This document shows positions 10,130-23,446 of a stretch of 64,000 bases of DNA, piece after piece; the first letter of the stretch is position 1; each line of letters begins with the position of its first letter. The translations under genes and the position numbers were made by a program. This stretch comes from Trema orientale (lineage: Eukaryota > Streptophyta > Magnoliopsida > Rosales > Cannabaceae). The stretch is from NCBI GenBank assembly GCA_002914845.1, contig JXTC01000016.1, positions 522,765 through 586,764 of the forward strand. The letters run 5' to 3'. The notes under the pieces were generated by a model that was not told the DNA's origin, ran no database searches, and was given only the letters and a program-made list of their open reading frames with translations.

Positions 10130-11770
10130 CTAGACTGTCTTGGACTATTTTGAGAGGTGGCTGCATATAATCAAACCTTAAGGAATTGGCATCACCATTA
10201 TTGATGCAACAACCATTTTTCATCGAGTATCCCCAACTTGACATAGCATTCGAATTGAAGTCTGGGATGATTCACCTTCTGCCTACATTCCACAATCTTG
10301 CTGGAGAAGACCGAGCAAGTGCCTTAAAGAGTTTTGCGTAGTTTGCTCTAGCATGAACTAGTAAGAGTGTCAGAGAAACAAGTGAAGCTGAGAGCCTTTT
10401 CTTTTCCCCTCACTGATGATGTTAAGGAATGGCTATATTATTTCCTCTCCGGCAGTATTGCTACATGGAATGAGATGCAGAAGTTCTTCTTTAAAAAATA
10501 CCTCCCTGCATCTATGACTAAAAATATAAGAAAGGGGATATGTGCAATCTTTTAGTTGAACGGAGAGATTTTATATGACTATTGGGAACATTTTAAGAGG
10601 TTATATGCATCTTGCCCCAACCAGCAAATTAGTGAAAACTCCTTATCTAATATTTCTACGAAGGCCTTTTAATGACAGATAAGAGTACGATTAATGCTGC
10701 TAGTGGAGAAGCTCCGGTTACTAAAATGTCAGAGTAAGCACTCAATCTTATTTCAAACATGGTGAACAATTCCAAGTAATTCAACACTCAACAAGAGCTT
10801 CCTTGCAAGAAAGTCAATGAGATTGGAAGCAACAACAAGTATTGAATAGTAATTAGCCAGCCACACTTCTCTCGTTCAACAAATGGATAGGAACACCACT
10901 CAACAATTCATGACTTGTGGTCTATATGATATGATTGGCCATTCAACAAAAGCTTATCTAACACTGAAAGGTGGCAACCTTGAGGAAGCTAACATTGTAA
11001 GAATATGTCAAGGGTAGCGGCTATATTATATTATTGACATGTATAACTCTACACCAACTCATACCCACAATCACCACCCTGTTTCTCCACGATAAGCTCC
11101 ATTGCAACTACCTGCAGTTCAGAGTTCTAGAACCTAATTAGAAGACATAGTCAAGTTCTTGGCTACCAACACTCTTCAGTTTCAATAGCAAGCTATGACA
11201 TCCATTATGAAACTAGAAAATAAAATGAGCCAAATGTCTATTAGTATACAACAATTACAAGCCAAAAGAGTGTGTAGTCAAACATCTGAAATCATAGTAA
11301 TATAAAAAAAAAGATACTAATGTTGTGTCTTTGAGAAGTGGTAATCAACTTGAGGAGGCTTCCATAAAAAATAAGGAGCTAAGGGAAGAAGAAAGAAGAA
11401 ATGGAGGGAGTTTTCTACAAGATAAAGAAGACAAGACTGCAGCTCCTATTGAAGCTCCATCAAAGTCTAAAAGAGTTTCTCATGTCCTATTTCTCCTATT
11501 ATGTCTTCTCTACCATTTCCTAGAAGATTGGCGATCTCAAAGAAGGAGGAACAAGAAAGAGAAATTATTGAAACCTTCTGTAAAGTTCATGTCAACATAC
11601 CTTTCCTTGATACCATCAAACAAGTGCTAAGATATGCTACATTTCTCAAGGAGTTATGTATCACCAAAAGGAGGCTTAAATTGGATGAAATCACAAAAGT
11701 GGGAGAGAATGTATCCACTGTCCTCCAAAGAAAGCTCCCTCCTTGATGCAAAGATCTAGGTAGCTTCACA
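10130..11770 (+). pseudogene. Athila-type gag remnant
   Basis: Capsid-like polyprotein remnant. The clearest part is 10367-10555, with QVKLRAFSFPL, WLYYF and GSIATWNEMQKFF, a signature block of Athila/Tat gag. Upstream pieces (ELKSGMIHLLPTFHNLAGED, ~10254-10310) are in the same order as in family members. Further pieces follow at 11325-11746. The frame is interrupted many times, for example by TAG at 10553. No zinc knuckle was found. It cannot make an intact capsid protein. Confidence 0.75.
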
Positions 11771-11779
11771 ATCCCTTAT

Positions 11780-12270
11780 ATTATTGCAACATTTGATTTG
11801 ATAAGGTGATGATAAAATTTGGAGCGTCGATTAATGTTACACCACATTCTATTTATGCTACTATAGTTCTTAGCTAACTGTCAACTACTGGTATGATTAC
11901 ACAACTTGTCGATCATTGCAATGTTTATCCAAAAGGGGTTATTGAAGATGGCCTTGTGCAAGTTAATATTCTAGTATTTCCTACTGATATTTACATCTTC
12001 GATATGGAGGACAAAATTCCTACTTTATCATCCTATATTTTATTGGGAAGACCATTTTTGAGGAAAGGCTAGACAAAGATTGATGTACATAATGGGACAT
12101 AAACTATTGAGTTTGACGGTGAGGTCATCCGGTTCAGTATTTTCAGTATAATAAGGTACTCTAGTGGCATGTATTCTATCTTTTCAATTGATCTGTTGGA
12201 TTCATTGTCTCAATATTTCTTTGAAGTAAATGGAAAAATGGGTTAGAAATTGAACCTAGGGAGAACCTTA
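11780..12270 (+). pseudogene. Athila-type protease remnant
   Basis: Aspartic protease region of the pol polyprotein. The family's Asp-Leu-Gly-Ala-Ser-Ile-Asn active-site block is recognisable as KFGASIN at about 11812-11836, so the catalytic Asp has become Lys. Downstream, LTTG-like and ILLGRPFL blocks (about 12040-12065) are conserved. Stops interrupt the frame, for example in FLRKG*TKIDV near 12070. Confidence 0.7.
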
Positions 12271-12329
12271 ATACGGAGAAAAGTGAATGTAAACTGGATG
12301 GCGAGTCTACTTTGACTACTGAAACTGAA

Positions 12330-12960
12330 TTCAGTCACACCCAAGGATCACTTTCCCTTATCTTTCATTGACCAAATGTTAAAGACGATAGCCAAACATT
12401 TATTGTTTAAATACTAAGGGTATAATCCGATTGTCATAGCTCCTGAAGATCAAGAGAAAATAACGTTCACATGCCCTATAGAGTATTTTCCTATCACTGT
12501 ATACCCTTTGGTCTTTGCGATACCCTAACTACATTCTAACGGTGTATGTTTAGTGTTTTCTCCGATTTTGTCGAATGAATCATTGAGGTTTTTATGCATG
12601 ATTTTATTGTTTGTAGTGATTCTTTTGTTATATGCCTTCATAACCTTACACTTATCCTAAACGTTGCATAAAGAGTAACCTTGTTTTGAATTGCTATAAA
12701 TGCCATTTTGGTGGACCATGGTATAGTCCTGGTCATGTTATTTTAATTAAGGGAATTGAAGTTAATAAACCGAAAATAGATCTTGTGTGTTCTTTACTAC
12801 CTCCTACATTTTTGAGGGAGGTCCGTTCTTTTCTCGGTCATGCAGGATTTTATTGATGATTTATTAAAGATCTTTTGAAGATTTCAAGACCGATGTGCAA
12901 CTTGTTACAAAAAGATGTAATGTTAGATTTTGATAAAGAATGCATAAAAGCTTTTAACAA
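12330..12960 (+). pseudogene. Athila-type reverse transcriptase, N-terminal part missing
   Basis: The reverse transcriptase remnant begins abruptly within the fingers/palm region (PLSFIDQMLK, ~12350). It continues through APEDQEK, the catalytic block FMHDF (12589-12603, expected F-M-D-D-F, so one catalytic Asp is replaced by His) and the thumb block REVRSFLGHAGFY (~12816-12856). The first part of the domain, normally between protease and this point, is absent. That implies a deletion near 12330 in addition to the many stops and frameshifts. Confidence 0.7.
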
Positions 12961-14690
12961 ATTAAAAGAGCTATTAACTACAACACGTGTTATTCAAAAC
13001 CCCAGATTAGAGCCTTCTGTTTAAAATTATGTGTGATGCCAGTGATATGCAATATGTACAGTGTTGGGATAACATGTTAATAAGAACCCTCATGCCATCT
13101 ATTATGCCCCCAGAACTTTAAATGATGTACAACTCAACTATTCGACCACTGAAAAAGAACTTTTAGCAATTATTTTTGCCTTGGAGAAATGTTATTCATA
13201 CTTGATTGACACAAAAACTAACTGTCTACTAAGACCATGTAGCTCTTTGAGCCTTGCTCACTAAGAAGGAAGCCAAACCATGGCTTATTCAGTGGATTCT
13301 TCTTCTTCAGTAGTTTGATCTTGAGAAAGATAAGAAACGCAATGAAAATTTAGTTGCCGATCATCTCAGTCACCTTGTCCATGATGAAAATCCTCTACCA
13401 TTGCAAGAGACATTTCCAAGTGAGCAACTACTAGCTATGGGAGGGATAGCTCCTTAGTATGCCAACATTGTGAATTATTTAGTTACCAAGCAACTTCCCT
13501 AAGAAGTCTCTTGAGCCCAGAGAAATAAAATTTAAGCTTCTGTAAAATACTATGTTTGGGATGATCTGCACTTGTGGAAGCATTATCCAAACCAATTGAT
13601 AAGAAGGTATATGCTTGAAGTTGAATTATCTTCTGCACTCTCCTTTTGCCTTTCATATGCTTACGGTGGATATTTTGGGCCAAAACAAATAACATGCAAA
13701 CTGTTAGATTACGGATTCTACTGGCTGTCTCTTTTCAAAGATACCTACTTCTGCAAAGCTTGTGATTGATGTCAATAGACAAGTAACTTGAGTGCTAGAA
13801 ACTAATTAGCTCAAACTCCTACTATCATTATTAAAATTTTGATGTTTGTTGTATTGATTTCGTGAGATCTTTTCAAGTATCCTTTTGTAATTCTTACATA
13901 CTGCTTGTCATTGACTATGTGTCTAAATGGGTGAAGTCTAAAGCAACTAGAACTAAAGTTGTGAGAGACTTTGTAAAGTCTAATATATTTACAAGGTTTG
14001 GAACTTTAAAAGTAATCACTAGAGATAAAGGGATGCACTTTTGTAACTAGTCAATAGAGGCACTTATGAGGAGATATAATATTACCCACAAGACATCAAT
14101 CTCATATTATTCTCAAACTAGTGGACAAGCAGAGATATCCAATCGAGAAGTAAAATTCATCATAGACAAACTATCAAACCTAATAAAGAGGATTGGAGAT
14201 TGAAAATTGATAATGCACTATGGGCATATCGTACTACCTATAAAATGCCCATTGACATGTCACCATTCTGGTTGGTCTATGGTAAAGCTTGTTATCTTTC
14301 AGTAGAGCTCGAACATAAAGCGTATTAGGCGACCAAGCAATACATATATGGAGGTGGACGCTATAGGAGAGCAAAGGAAACTCCAACTGCATGAATTGGA
14401 GAAAATCAGAAACGATACCTATGAGAGTACATGTGTATTATTACAAGGAGAAAACTAAGGCTTTTCATGATAAGATGATTCATTATAAACACTTTGTTAT
14501 TGGTTAAAAGGTGTCTTATTCCATCCACACCTTAAGTTATTTCCTAGTAAATTCCAGTTACGATGGATTAGTCCTTTTATTGTTATTAATGCTTTTTCTT
14601 ATAATACAGTTGAGATTACAAGTTTGAAAACAGGAAAGGTGTTTAAGATGAAGAGGCATACATAGAGGTCATATTATGAACCGTTCGAAA
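12960..14690 (+). pseudogene. Athila-type RNase H and integrase remnant
   Basis: The RNase H part includes YYAPRTLNDVQLNYSTTEKE (~13096-13157) and ADHLSHL (~13355). The integrase has the zinc-binding CKACD*CQ block (~13750-13775), the core (SYILLVIDYVSKWVKSKATR at 13890-13949, TRFGTLKVITRDKG) and SGQAEISNREVK (~14123-14158), which retains the catalytic Glu. C-terminal blocks follow (YRTTYKMP, LVYGKACYL and GKVFKM near 14640). Multiple stops and frameshifts make it non-functional. Confidence 0.75.
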
Positions 14691-15274
14691 CACATAGAAG
14701 TCGTATTATAAACATTTGAAACACAAAATGTTGAGGAACTTCCATTGCAATAGGCAGAGTATGTGGACTAACGAGAGAGGGACTATGTCGGGTTGGCGAT
14801 GTTAAACCAAATGCTTGGCGAGATACAACCGATGAAGGAGGATAGGAGAATGCTCATATATATTTGATCTTTTTATCTTTATTCTTCCTTTTCATGTTTA
14901 TTTTTTTTCTATTTTATTTTGTTTGGCTTTGTTTTTTATGTTTAGTCCTTGTATTTTTATTTTTGTGCTACATTGAGGACAATGTAGGGTTTAAGTATGG
15001 AGGAAGGATTTAGGATTTTATTTCTTTTTGTGTGTTTTAGGGTTTTAGGTTCAAATTTTTCAATTTTTAGTTATAGTTGTGTGTTTGAGTTGTAGGATAT
15101 CTTCTAGCTTTTGTGATGAGATTGAGCTTGAATACTATGGTTTTGATGAATGATAAATATTGCTTAGAATCTTGATTAATATGACTTAACTCTCGTATCC
15201 ATAATGCATGATAGACCTCTAAGGACTTTGATTACAATAATAACTCATCAAGCTTAATCTTGCGTTTTTTAATA

Positions 15275-17457
15275 TGTCCACCTAACAAATATATATAAAG
15301 ATACTAGTGATATAACAGTCACAATGAACCTCATAGGTAACATTACATACTCTTAATTGTACTATAAATATCATGCCAGCTCAAAAAGCCTATTTTCACC
15401 ATATAACCACAAATTGATATATACTCATAAATATTTAACTAATATGCATCTTGTCATGCTAATATATCAACCTACCTTATGCACTATCAAACTCGTAACT
15501 TTCAAACTTATACCTAATATGTACCACGATCAATCTATTGACTTACTGATTATAATGCTGGTAGCATAAGAGCCACAAGTTTATATATGCAATAATAGAA
15601 CCGGTGGTTTAATAATCATAATTCAATATCAATACAATAATACTGGTAGCATAAATGCTACAAGTTCCTAAAAAGAACAATATAATTGATGTCTTACTCG
15701 ATACAATTTAATGAATAATAATATCATGTACAATCATTTATGAATGCATGTGCATATGCTATGTTCTGGGGGCTTATAGTATTATTGCAGACTTATGCTC
15801 ATACTTGTGACAACCTTATTTTGCCTTGGTCGAGGCTCAAAGGATTATTAGCCAAAATTTTGTGCCTGGCTACGTACTTTTTCTTGTTCTGACCCAGGCT
15901 TAAGAGATTAGTAGCATATATCCTTCCTGTGATAAAGAGCATATAAAACTGGATTATGACACTCTTCTCATGAAAATGGTCCCTTACGGACCAATAGTAC
16001 TAATCTATCATGAATATGATGTAACAAATATCATGCGTATGCTCGCATACCTTATCATAGCTGGCTTGTTTTTCCCTTAATCACTGACATGCAAATATAA
16101 TTAATAATAACTTGGTGTACAAATCAAACTGAACTCTGCTATGCATAAAGGTATTATGTGCACTATATCATACTTATCTCATTGGCATACATTATTTTCT
16201 ATCATATTGGCATACATGTTGAAATAAGATAACAAATATGCAAGAAATCATGTCAATACTCATAACTGGTATGCAAATTCATACAAGAACTTGTATAATG
16301 GGATCTATAGTTGAACAAGCATATTGAGACCCATATTAGTCTAACATGTTATGTTCATAATTAATTATAATTTACAAGAAAACTTACAAACCAGTACTTT
16401 GGGATCAATGATTAAACATTAACATTAGGATCTTTGAGTAAAGTTACATATAATACTAACAACTGTTTGATATTTTATATTCATAATTCTTATCCACATC
16501 ATCATAAGCACTTCAGTTAGCAAGTATCGAATATTAGAATACTAGTACGCATAACATGAGTAAAAAACAAATATACTTTTAACCAACCCGTGGCATCTTA
16601 TATTGGTATGTATCACTTTAATTTCATTTGGATGCTTTATACTCAAGATTGGCATACAAGCAATAACATGCATTATAATATAAGCACATATCACTTGAGC
16701 TGTAGGTGAGTACTTTACTTACTTATTCTCAATTTCTTTCAGTAACTCTATCTCGAACCTTCTCACTAACTTTCATTGTGCAATTGCTGACTCGGGTTAT
16801 CAGTGTAATTTTCTATTAATTATTGGAGATGAACTATTCTACATTAAATTCATATCATAATACCTAGATTTAATTGAGATTTAATCTTAGAATAGGCCTT
16901 CACCTATTTAATACACTAAGGATCTGTAGTAACATATTCGACAAGTATACTTTAAAAGTAAAAAACAATTAGAAGAAAACTTAAAAAATTTTAAAACTTG
17001 TGGCATTTGAAAGAAGATTCAAAGTAAAATTTTTAGAGCTATCATAAGGTATTTTAAACTCCAAAATGGTACAAGAAAGGACCCCAAAAATGGACCTAAA
17101 ATCCATCTCGTGTCAAATTGATAGTTTTACTTGCTAATCTTGGAAAAATCCTATTTGAAAATTCTAACTTTTTTTAGTGAAACAAAATTCTATGAGATTC
17201 TTTGGATGTCTGATTTAAGATCTCAAAATCAGGATAATAGATTCAAGCTTCAAAGTTCCCAGCAAAAATAAATATACATGCTGCTCAGTGAAGAGTCCAC
17301 AATTACACATAAAACTTAAAAAGTCCATAAATAAGGGCTTCTTGAAAAAGAAGGGTCTATTTAATATATCAAAAGTTTAGAAATATCGTTCATATATGTG
17401 TGTGTGTATATATATATATACACACTAGAATTGGAGATTTAACAAACTGTTTAGAAC
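15275..17457. other. Unidentified, possibly LTR-derived DNA, left part
   Basis: The sequence changes character at about 15275 (TGTCCACC), where Athila tail DNA stops. This stretch and 25783-26744 were one continuous segment before the solo LTR inserted (shared GAAAT duplication). Features such as GCTGTAGGTGAGTACTTTAC (~16699) recall long gypsy LTRs, and the rejoined length would be ~3.1 kb. I see no coding sequence, so this assignment is tentative. Confidence 0.3.
17395..17425. repeat. GT/AT dinucleotide microsatellite
   Basis: Alternating TG followed by TA repeats, ending TATATACACAC. Confidence 0.8.
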
Positions 17458-18000
17458 GAAATTATAACGCCCCCTAGCTTAACCATATCGTCATATACAG
17501 CCAAACTATGAAGTATTACTTTCATAAACCATATTTTTAGTTTTGCAAAAAGGTGGGCCAAATTTAAATTTTTCAAGCTTTAAAACAAAAAAAACTGCGT
17601 GGCATTACTTTTTGAAAGTGTCTTTACAAAATATACAAAAACTCCTTATCAGTTTATCTTGCCATCAGCAATAATATTTACAACATACCAGAATAACAAA
17701 ATACAAAGAAAACACCGCCCACAAGTTAAGCTCATCTACATCTGTATGATCATCGCGACAAAAAAGCGTGCTAGCCAACCAGCAACTCTATACATCATAT
17801 ATCTCCTCACTTGTATCACAGGAACTAAATGAGCTAATGCTCAGTAAGTAAAGATCATGCATGCTCGTGAACGTGTTTCATGCATCAACTTTATTGAAAT
17901 TCCCATTGTACTCTCTTTCTTTCATAACTTTTCATTTTGATGCACTTTTCTTAGAAAATATTTCTTTATAGGGCCTTTGAGTACACTACAAAGTCGCGGC

Positions 18001-18225
18001 AGTTGGTAGGCCGTACCCACCTATGCAGAAAGGAAACATATGGCCAATGCGAACCATACCTACCCAACATAGACCGACTAGGTAATGCATCTCACATAAC
18101 TTATAGTACAATGTTCAGTCCCAGTAGTCGGTAGGCCATGCCCACCTGTGCGAGAAGGACGCCTATGCGATCCATACCTACCCAACGCAGACAGACTAAA
18201 CAATGCACTTAAAACATATCTCATA
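18001..18225 (-). repeat. 125-bp tandem subrepeat inside LTR
   Basis: Two copies with period 125 bp, starting at 18001 and 18126. Both contain GGTAGGCC, a CCCACCT-TGC block and CCATACCTACCCAAC. Confidence 0.7.
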
Positions 18226-18959
18226 AAATCAGTACAATGGTACTAGTTTCAATCCAATGCGTGGAAAACTTCAATTCCTTGAAAATCATGCTTAAATGAT
18301 CATGCCATGCTTATGTTTCCATAAACTTTACAACATAACATATAATTGAAATAATATACATAAGCATGTAGGAAAACATCTTGTATCTACTACTGTTCTT
18401 GTGATACAATTAAAATAAATCTTTACTTACCTTATGTCTAGTAGAAAAGATAGTGGAAAAGGGTCAGTATCCTCTACGGCAAGGTGTGTGGAAGATCTGA
18501 TGTCAATTTTATCACTAAGATGATCACTACAATGTAAAATGCTTAAAGAAAATAAGTACAAGACCGAATCACAACTTCTACAAAATAAGGAAGCCTAATC
18601 ACAAAATGAACCAAAATGTCACCTACTTTCACAAAAACTAGTCCATTTGCTTCTAAATGGTACCATTTGGTTTTAAAAATATTTGGACAGCACTTTTCCT
18701 ATTTTTAAGACATCTCCACATGATTAAAATCATAGTTTTAAACCTACAATAATATTTTACAAGCCAATTCCCACATATATACCTCAAAGAGAATCATTTA
18801 GAACAACTTAGGTGCACTTAAATTCCTTTTGGTTTAGACAAAGTTTAAACCCACTTTTACACTTGTATGACATCACAACCAGCCACCAAATGAGTGTAAT
18901 AAATAATAGAATTAATAAAACATACACTCTAAGTTTAAGAAATCAGATTATAAATATAA

Positions 18960-19193
18960 GGAAAAATTGCGGTAAAAATACCCATTCTTAGTCGAAATTT
19001 ACACTTTAATACCCAATCTTTTTTTTTTTTTTACGGCAATAATACCTTCCGTCCAATTTCTGTAGCAACTGTCAAATTTTTTCGTTAACTGCCACATAAT
19101 GGTGTACGTGTCGACATCTGAGTTTTTAGGCCAATAAAAGTCGTTTAAAAATTATAGAAAAATACGAAAATGAAATAAAAATGAAATTAAAGT
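18960..19193 (+). repeat. MULE left terminal inverted repeat
   Basis: About 234 bp, matching the reverse complement of 24130-24360 with scattered substitutions and a length difference in the T/A run near 19020. It runs from GGAAAAATTGCGG to AATGAAATTAAAGT. Confidence 0.85.
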
Positions 19194-19355
19194 AAAACGT
19201 CCGTTAAAAAAAAGAGAGTAAAAAGGTTAAAAAACCCAAAAATTTATTTATCGTCTTCACTCTCCCGCCCTCTCACTATTTCGACTGGTTCTTGTCCAAA
19301 ATCCACCATTAACGACTACAAATTGCTAAAATCTTGATGAGTTCTTGTGGAAAAG

Positions 19356-22300
19356 ATGGAGCGTCGACATCAACCTAGTAAGTATTTTTCTATTGATTAT
19401 GGGGTTCTTATTGCACTTTTTTTCAGTTTTTTGTGCAAAAATCGAGTGGGTGAGTGTTATTCGAACTTGGAGCTTTTATATTTTTAGGGTTTGTAACTGA
19501 CATTGTGAAGGATTTTCTGCTTTTATAGTTGATGAAGGGTACTGTGTTTTTGGGTTTGGAACCCATGTGCATGGAGTCTATTTTGTTGTCTTTTTCGGGG
19601 GACCACTACTTCTTCTTTTACTGTTATGGGGTCAACATGTGCTTTGATGAGGGTAGGTCAATGGGAATCTGGTTTACTATTAGCTAGTGGGTTTATTTTA
19701 TTGCTTAATGAATTGTTTAGTAGATATTTAGTAGTTGACAATAATTACTTTTAAATTTGGCAGATGAGTCTTCTACATTATTCATAGTCAAACTGCACCA
19801 TGGTGGAGATTTCTTCACACCTTATGGGAATAAAAGGTACGAGGGAGGAAGTATTGCAATATTTGATAATTGCGACATGGATTACTTCAGCAAATTCAGT
19901 TTGGAAAATATGGCTTTGCATTTGAATTACACAATGCCATTTGGGTTTTTGTGGAAGCCAAAGGATAGGGCATTAAAATATGGAAAAATGTTAGTAAGTG
20001 ACAAGGAAGTTATGAAAATGATGGAAGAGTTGGTGAGGCGTAAGTATAGAGAGGCAGAAGTGTTCTTGGTGATGCCTGAGAAGGTAATGGGATTGGAATG
20101 GAGGGAAGACAGTGATGCAATTAAACATCATCCAGGACCTGAACCCTTAAAGAGATGCATTATTGAAGAACTAGCTGAGGATACAGACATTCAAGGGTTG
20201 AAAGTGGTTACACCACAATCCCAAAGTCAGCACTCATATACTGACCTTGGACCTGAAGGAGAAATTGGTACAGAGGAAGAAAGTACCACACGAACACATA
20301 AGCGTAGACAAGAACCCCATAGATCCTCCACACAACCACCAACTGAGAGAAGATAACAATCCACCCCACAACCAACAAATGAAGTAGAACATGTTCCATC
20401 ACAACCACCAAATGACCCGGACCAGAATCATCCCCATAACCAGCAACTAAACCAGATAATATTCCACCACAACCACCAAATGCTCCTACCAACTCTGATC
20501 CATACATACCAAGCTCACCTCATTTCCTAGATACCACACAACAAAGCCAATATGAGAGAGTATTCGAGGATGTATACGACTATGATCCTATTGTCGAGGA
20601 TTTATTAGCAGGTGGAAGCAGAAACCACACTCAGAATGAAGCTCTAGTGAATAAAGCTCCAGTGAATGAAGCTATAGAGAATGAGGTTCCTATAAATGAA
20701 CCTGCGGAGAATAAAGATCCAGTGAATGAACCTATAGAAAATGAAGAAGACTTTGAGTTTGCTCAGGAGGAATATACTCAGGATGATGAGGGGGAAAGGA
20801 ATATGGATCATCAACCTGGTCCAAGTAGTTTGTGGGGATCAATTACTCAGTTATGTGAAGAAGATGATGCTGGTAATGAGGGTGGGATTGAATCTGAGCA
20901 AGATCTACAAAGCTTGAGTGAAGGTGATGGTCGTAATGATACAGTCAAGAAGAGCAAGCAGTTCAATGCCAGTACTAGTTATGAGAATTTTAAATTCACC
21001 TTGGGAATGGAGTTTGCATCAGTAGACCTCATTAGAATAGTTATCAAGGAGTACTTTATTTTTGTAGACAAAGAGTACATATATGTGCAGAACACCTCAG
21101 AGAAGATAAGAGTTAAATGCAAAGCAGAACAATGCCCTTGGGTTTTGTATGCACATATCAGTAGGGTTGACAACAAGACATTTAGAGTGAATACTTTAAA
21201 GGATGAGTCTGATTGTGGGCTAGTTTTCAATAGCAAGCACGTGGACAGCATATGGTTGGCCAAGCATTTCCTTGAGCAGTTCAGAGTAAACCCTACTATG
21301 TCTTATAAGACTTTCCATGAGATGACTGCAGCCACCAAATTCTCAGAGGTCTCACCTTGGGCATTTTATAGGGCTAAGGGCAAAGCAATTACTATGCTAG
21401 AGGGGTCTGTTAGGGAGCAGTATGCCATTCTAGAGGATTACTGCAAACAGATCTTGGCTACAAACCCTAGTAGTATAACCTTTTTAAAGACAAAGTTGGT
21501 TAATGACAAAAAGTTATTCGAGAGGGTCTACATATGCTTAAAGGCATGCAAGGAAGGATTCAAGCTTGGATGCAGGCCCTTGATTGGCAGATGGTTGTTT
21601 TTTGAAAGGATATTGCAAAGGGATATTGTTGACAGCAGTGGGCAATGATGGAGACAATTCTATATTCCCTATTGCATATGCAATAGTGGAGAAGGAGAAC
21701 ACAAAGACACGGAAGTGGTTTCTCCAATTATTGAGGGAGGACTTAGAGATAGGTAATCCAAGAAAATATACAATGATGAGTGACAGACAGAAAGGGCTAG
21801 AAACAGCTCTGGAGACCCATTTTAGAGGTGCTAAAATCAGATTTTGTGTTTGGCATTTACGTGCTAACTTCAAGAAACAACATCCAGGTTTACTGTTAAA
21901 GCAAACGTTATGGGCAGCTGCCAGGGCAATAACAAATGAAGAATGGATAAGGAGAATGAATGAGTTAAAGGCAGCTGATGAGAGGGCTCATGCATGGCTC
22001 AGTGCAAAGAAATCGAGTAAATGGATAAGGTCAGCTTTTTCTGAGGGAGTGAAATATGATATTCTGTTAAACAATATATCTGAGAGTTTTAATTCATCTA
22101 TCTTATATGCCAGAGATAAAGCTATTGTGGCTTTGTTGGAGAAAATCAGATTCTGGTTGATGTGTAGATTTTGCAAAAAAAAGGAAAAGTGTGGAGAAAT
22201 GGAACAAACCTATTAGGAAAAGAATTCTAAAGGTTATTAAAGACAACAAAGCAATCAGAAAGTGTTGTATAACAACCAGAGCTGCAGCTAGGAAGTTCCA

Positions 22301-22951
22301 GGTTACCTATAAAAACAATGAGGTTTTTGTGGTTAACTTGGATACCAAAATGTGCACCTGTAGGGGATTCCAATTGACAGGAATCCCTTGTGGCCATGCA
22401 ATTACAAGCATTTGGAGTATGGGGCTGGACATTATGGACTATGTCCATGACTACTACAAGAAAGAATGTTTTGTTAAGGCTTATGCATGTATAGTTGAAC
22501 CAATGCCTAGCCCAGACAAATGGCCTCAAACAGGGTTGAATCCAATATCTCCTCCAACTGAACATAATTTACCAGGCAGGCCAAAAAAATCAAGGAGAAG
22601 AGAAGCAGATGAACCACCTGCTGGTGCAACCAAACTGAAGAAAACTGGCCAAGTAACCCATTGCACCAACTGCAGACAGAGAGGCCATTTCTTGTCCACT
22701 TATAAGAATGAAACATTTATAGAGATATGAATATATTAGTTTCAGTTTTGTAGGTTCCTCAGTTTTTATATACATCTTGAAGCCAATTTTGTGTTGGACT
22801 TTTGCAGGCCCCAGTTCAAAAGAAGAAAGGTCATCCACCTAAGAAAAATCCTACTAATGAGACAATCAAGAGAAGAGAAAGGCGACAAAAGCAGAAAGAC
22901 AGAAAAACTACTGTAAACTCTAGTGCTCCAACAGGAGCAAACATGAACTGA
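19356..22951 (+). pseudogene. MuDR-type MULE transposase gene, frameshifted
   Basis: The DDE transposase would cut and paste the element in the nucleus. Inferred exons: a 22-bp first exon (19356-19377, MERRHQP), an intron with GTAAGT...GGCAG (19378-19763), a main exon 19764-~22730, an intron, and a last exon 22808-22951 (APVQKKKGHPPK... stop). Domains in order: an N-terminal PB1-like segment (FIVKLHHGGDFFTP), an acidic repeat-rich linker (EN.VPINEPAENKDPVNEP), a MuDR DNA-binding domain (20990-21260, CKAEQCPW), the catalytic core (DGCFLKGY at ~21587, MSDRQKGLETALE at ~21775, CVWHLRANFKK), a SWIM zinc finger (CTCRGFQLTGIPCGH, 22350-22397) and a CCHC knuckle whose last Cys is Tyr (CTNCRQRGHFLSTY). 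Defects: a stop at 20354, a frameshift near 20440, a shift in front of the first catalytic Asp (~21585) and a one-base insertion near 22170. Confidence 0.85.
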
Positions 22952-23446
22952 AATGGAACTTACTTAGAATGGCCATTTATATTTGACCATTACGGATGTA
23001 CTGTAAAAAACTGCATCAAGTTTTGGAGATGCACATAAGTAGCATAGTTGTAGCTTTTGGTGATAGTTCTTTTGGATTGTTATTACAGCTGCAGGAACTA
23101 GATGTTGGAACTAGGTGCAGAACTTTATACCTCGTCTGGAGTTTTACAATGTACATGACTTATGTAATCTTTTTGAGACATAAATGGTCATTCTATAAAA
23201 AATCAGTTTGCCCTTTTGCTTATATCATGTCTTGTTTTAACAATCCTTCTCATATTCAAAATTTAACTACAATGCTATTAACAAACACAAACAACTCAGC
23301 TTGAATTGCAAAAATAAACTGGTACATTGATATTGCAATGACAAAATTCAACCATTACAGCTACTGCTTCAGAGTTTAGTACCAAATGCAGCATACGTTT
23401 GTTTTACACTAACTAATAAAACTAACTATACCATTACATCAATACC
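22952..23446. other. MULE spacer between convergent genes
   Basis: AT-rich sequence between the 3' ends of the transposase and GRF genes, presumably the two 3' untranslated regions. The 102-codon stretch 22996-23304 has no recognisable domain. Confidence 0.5.

Larger units (their letters stand above)
10048..15274 (+). mobile_element. Decayed Athila-type Ty3/gypsy internal region
   Basis: Internal region running from the primer site through gag, protease, partial reverse transcriptase, RNase H and integrase to a T-rich tail. The tail contains GAGGACAATGTAGGGTTTAAG (14976-14996) and a purine tract (ATGGAGGAAGGATT), words typical after pol in this clade. Order and motifs identify a plant non-chromovirus Ty3/gypsy element. 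It is riddled with stops and frameshifts and no 3' LTR follows: at about 15275 the sequence changes to unrelated DNA, so the 3' end is lost. Confidence 0.8.

Noticed and set aside
20208-22838. Several antisense open stretches of 62-112 codons
   Set aside because: They are mirror frames of the MULE transposase coding strand and carry no domain of their own.
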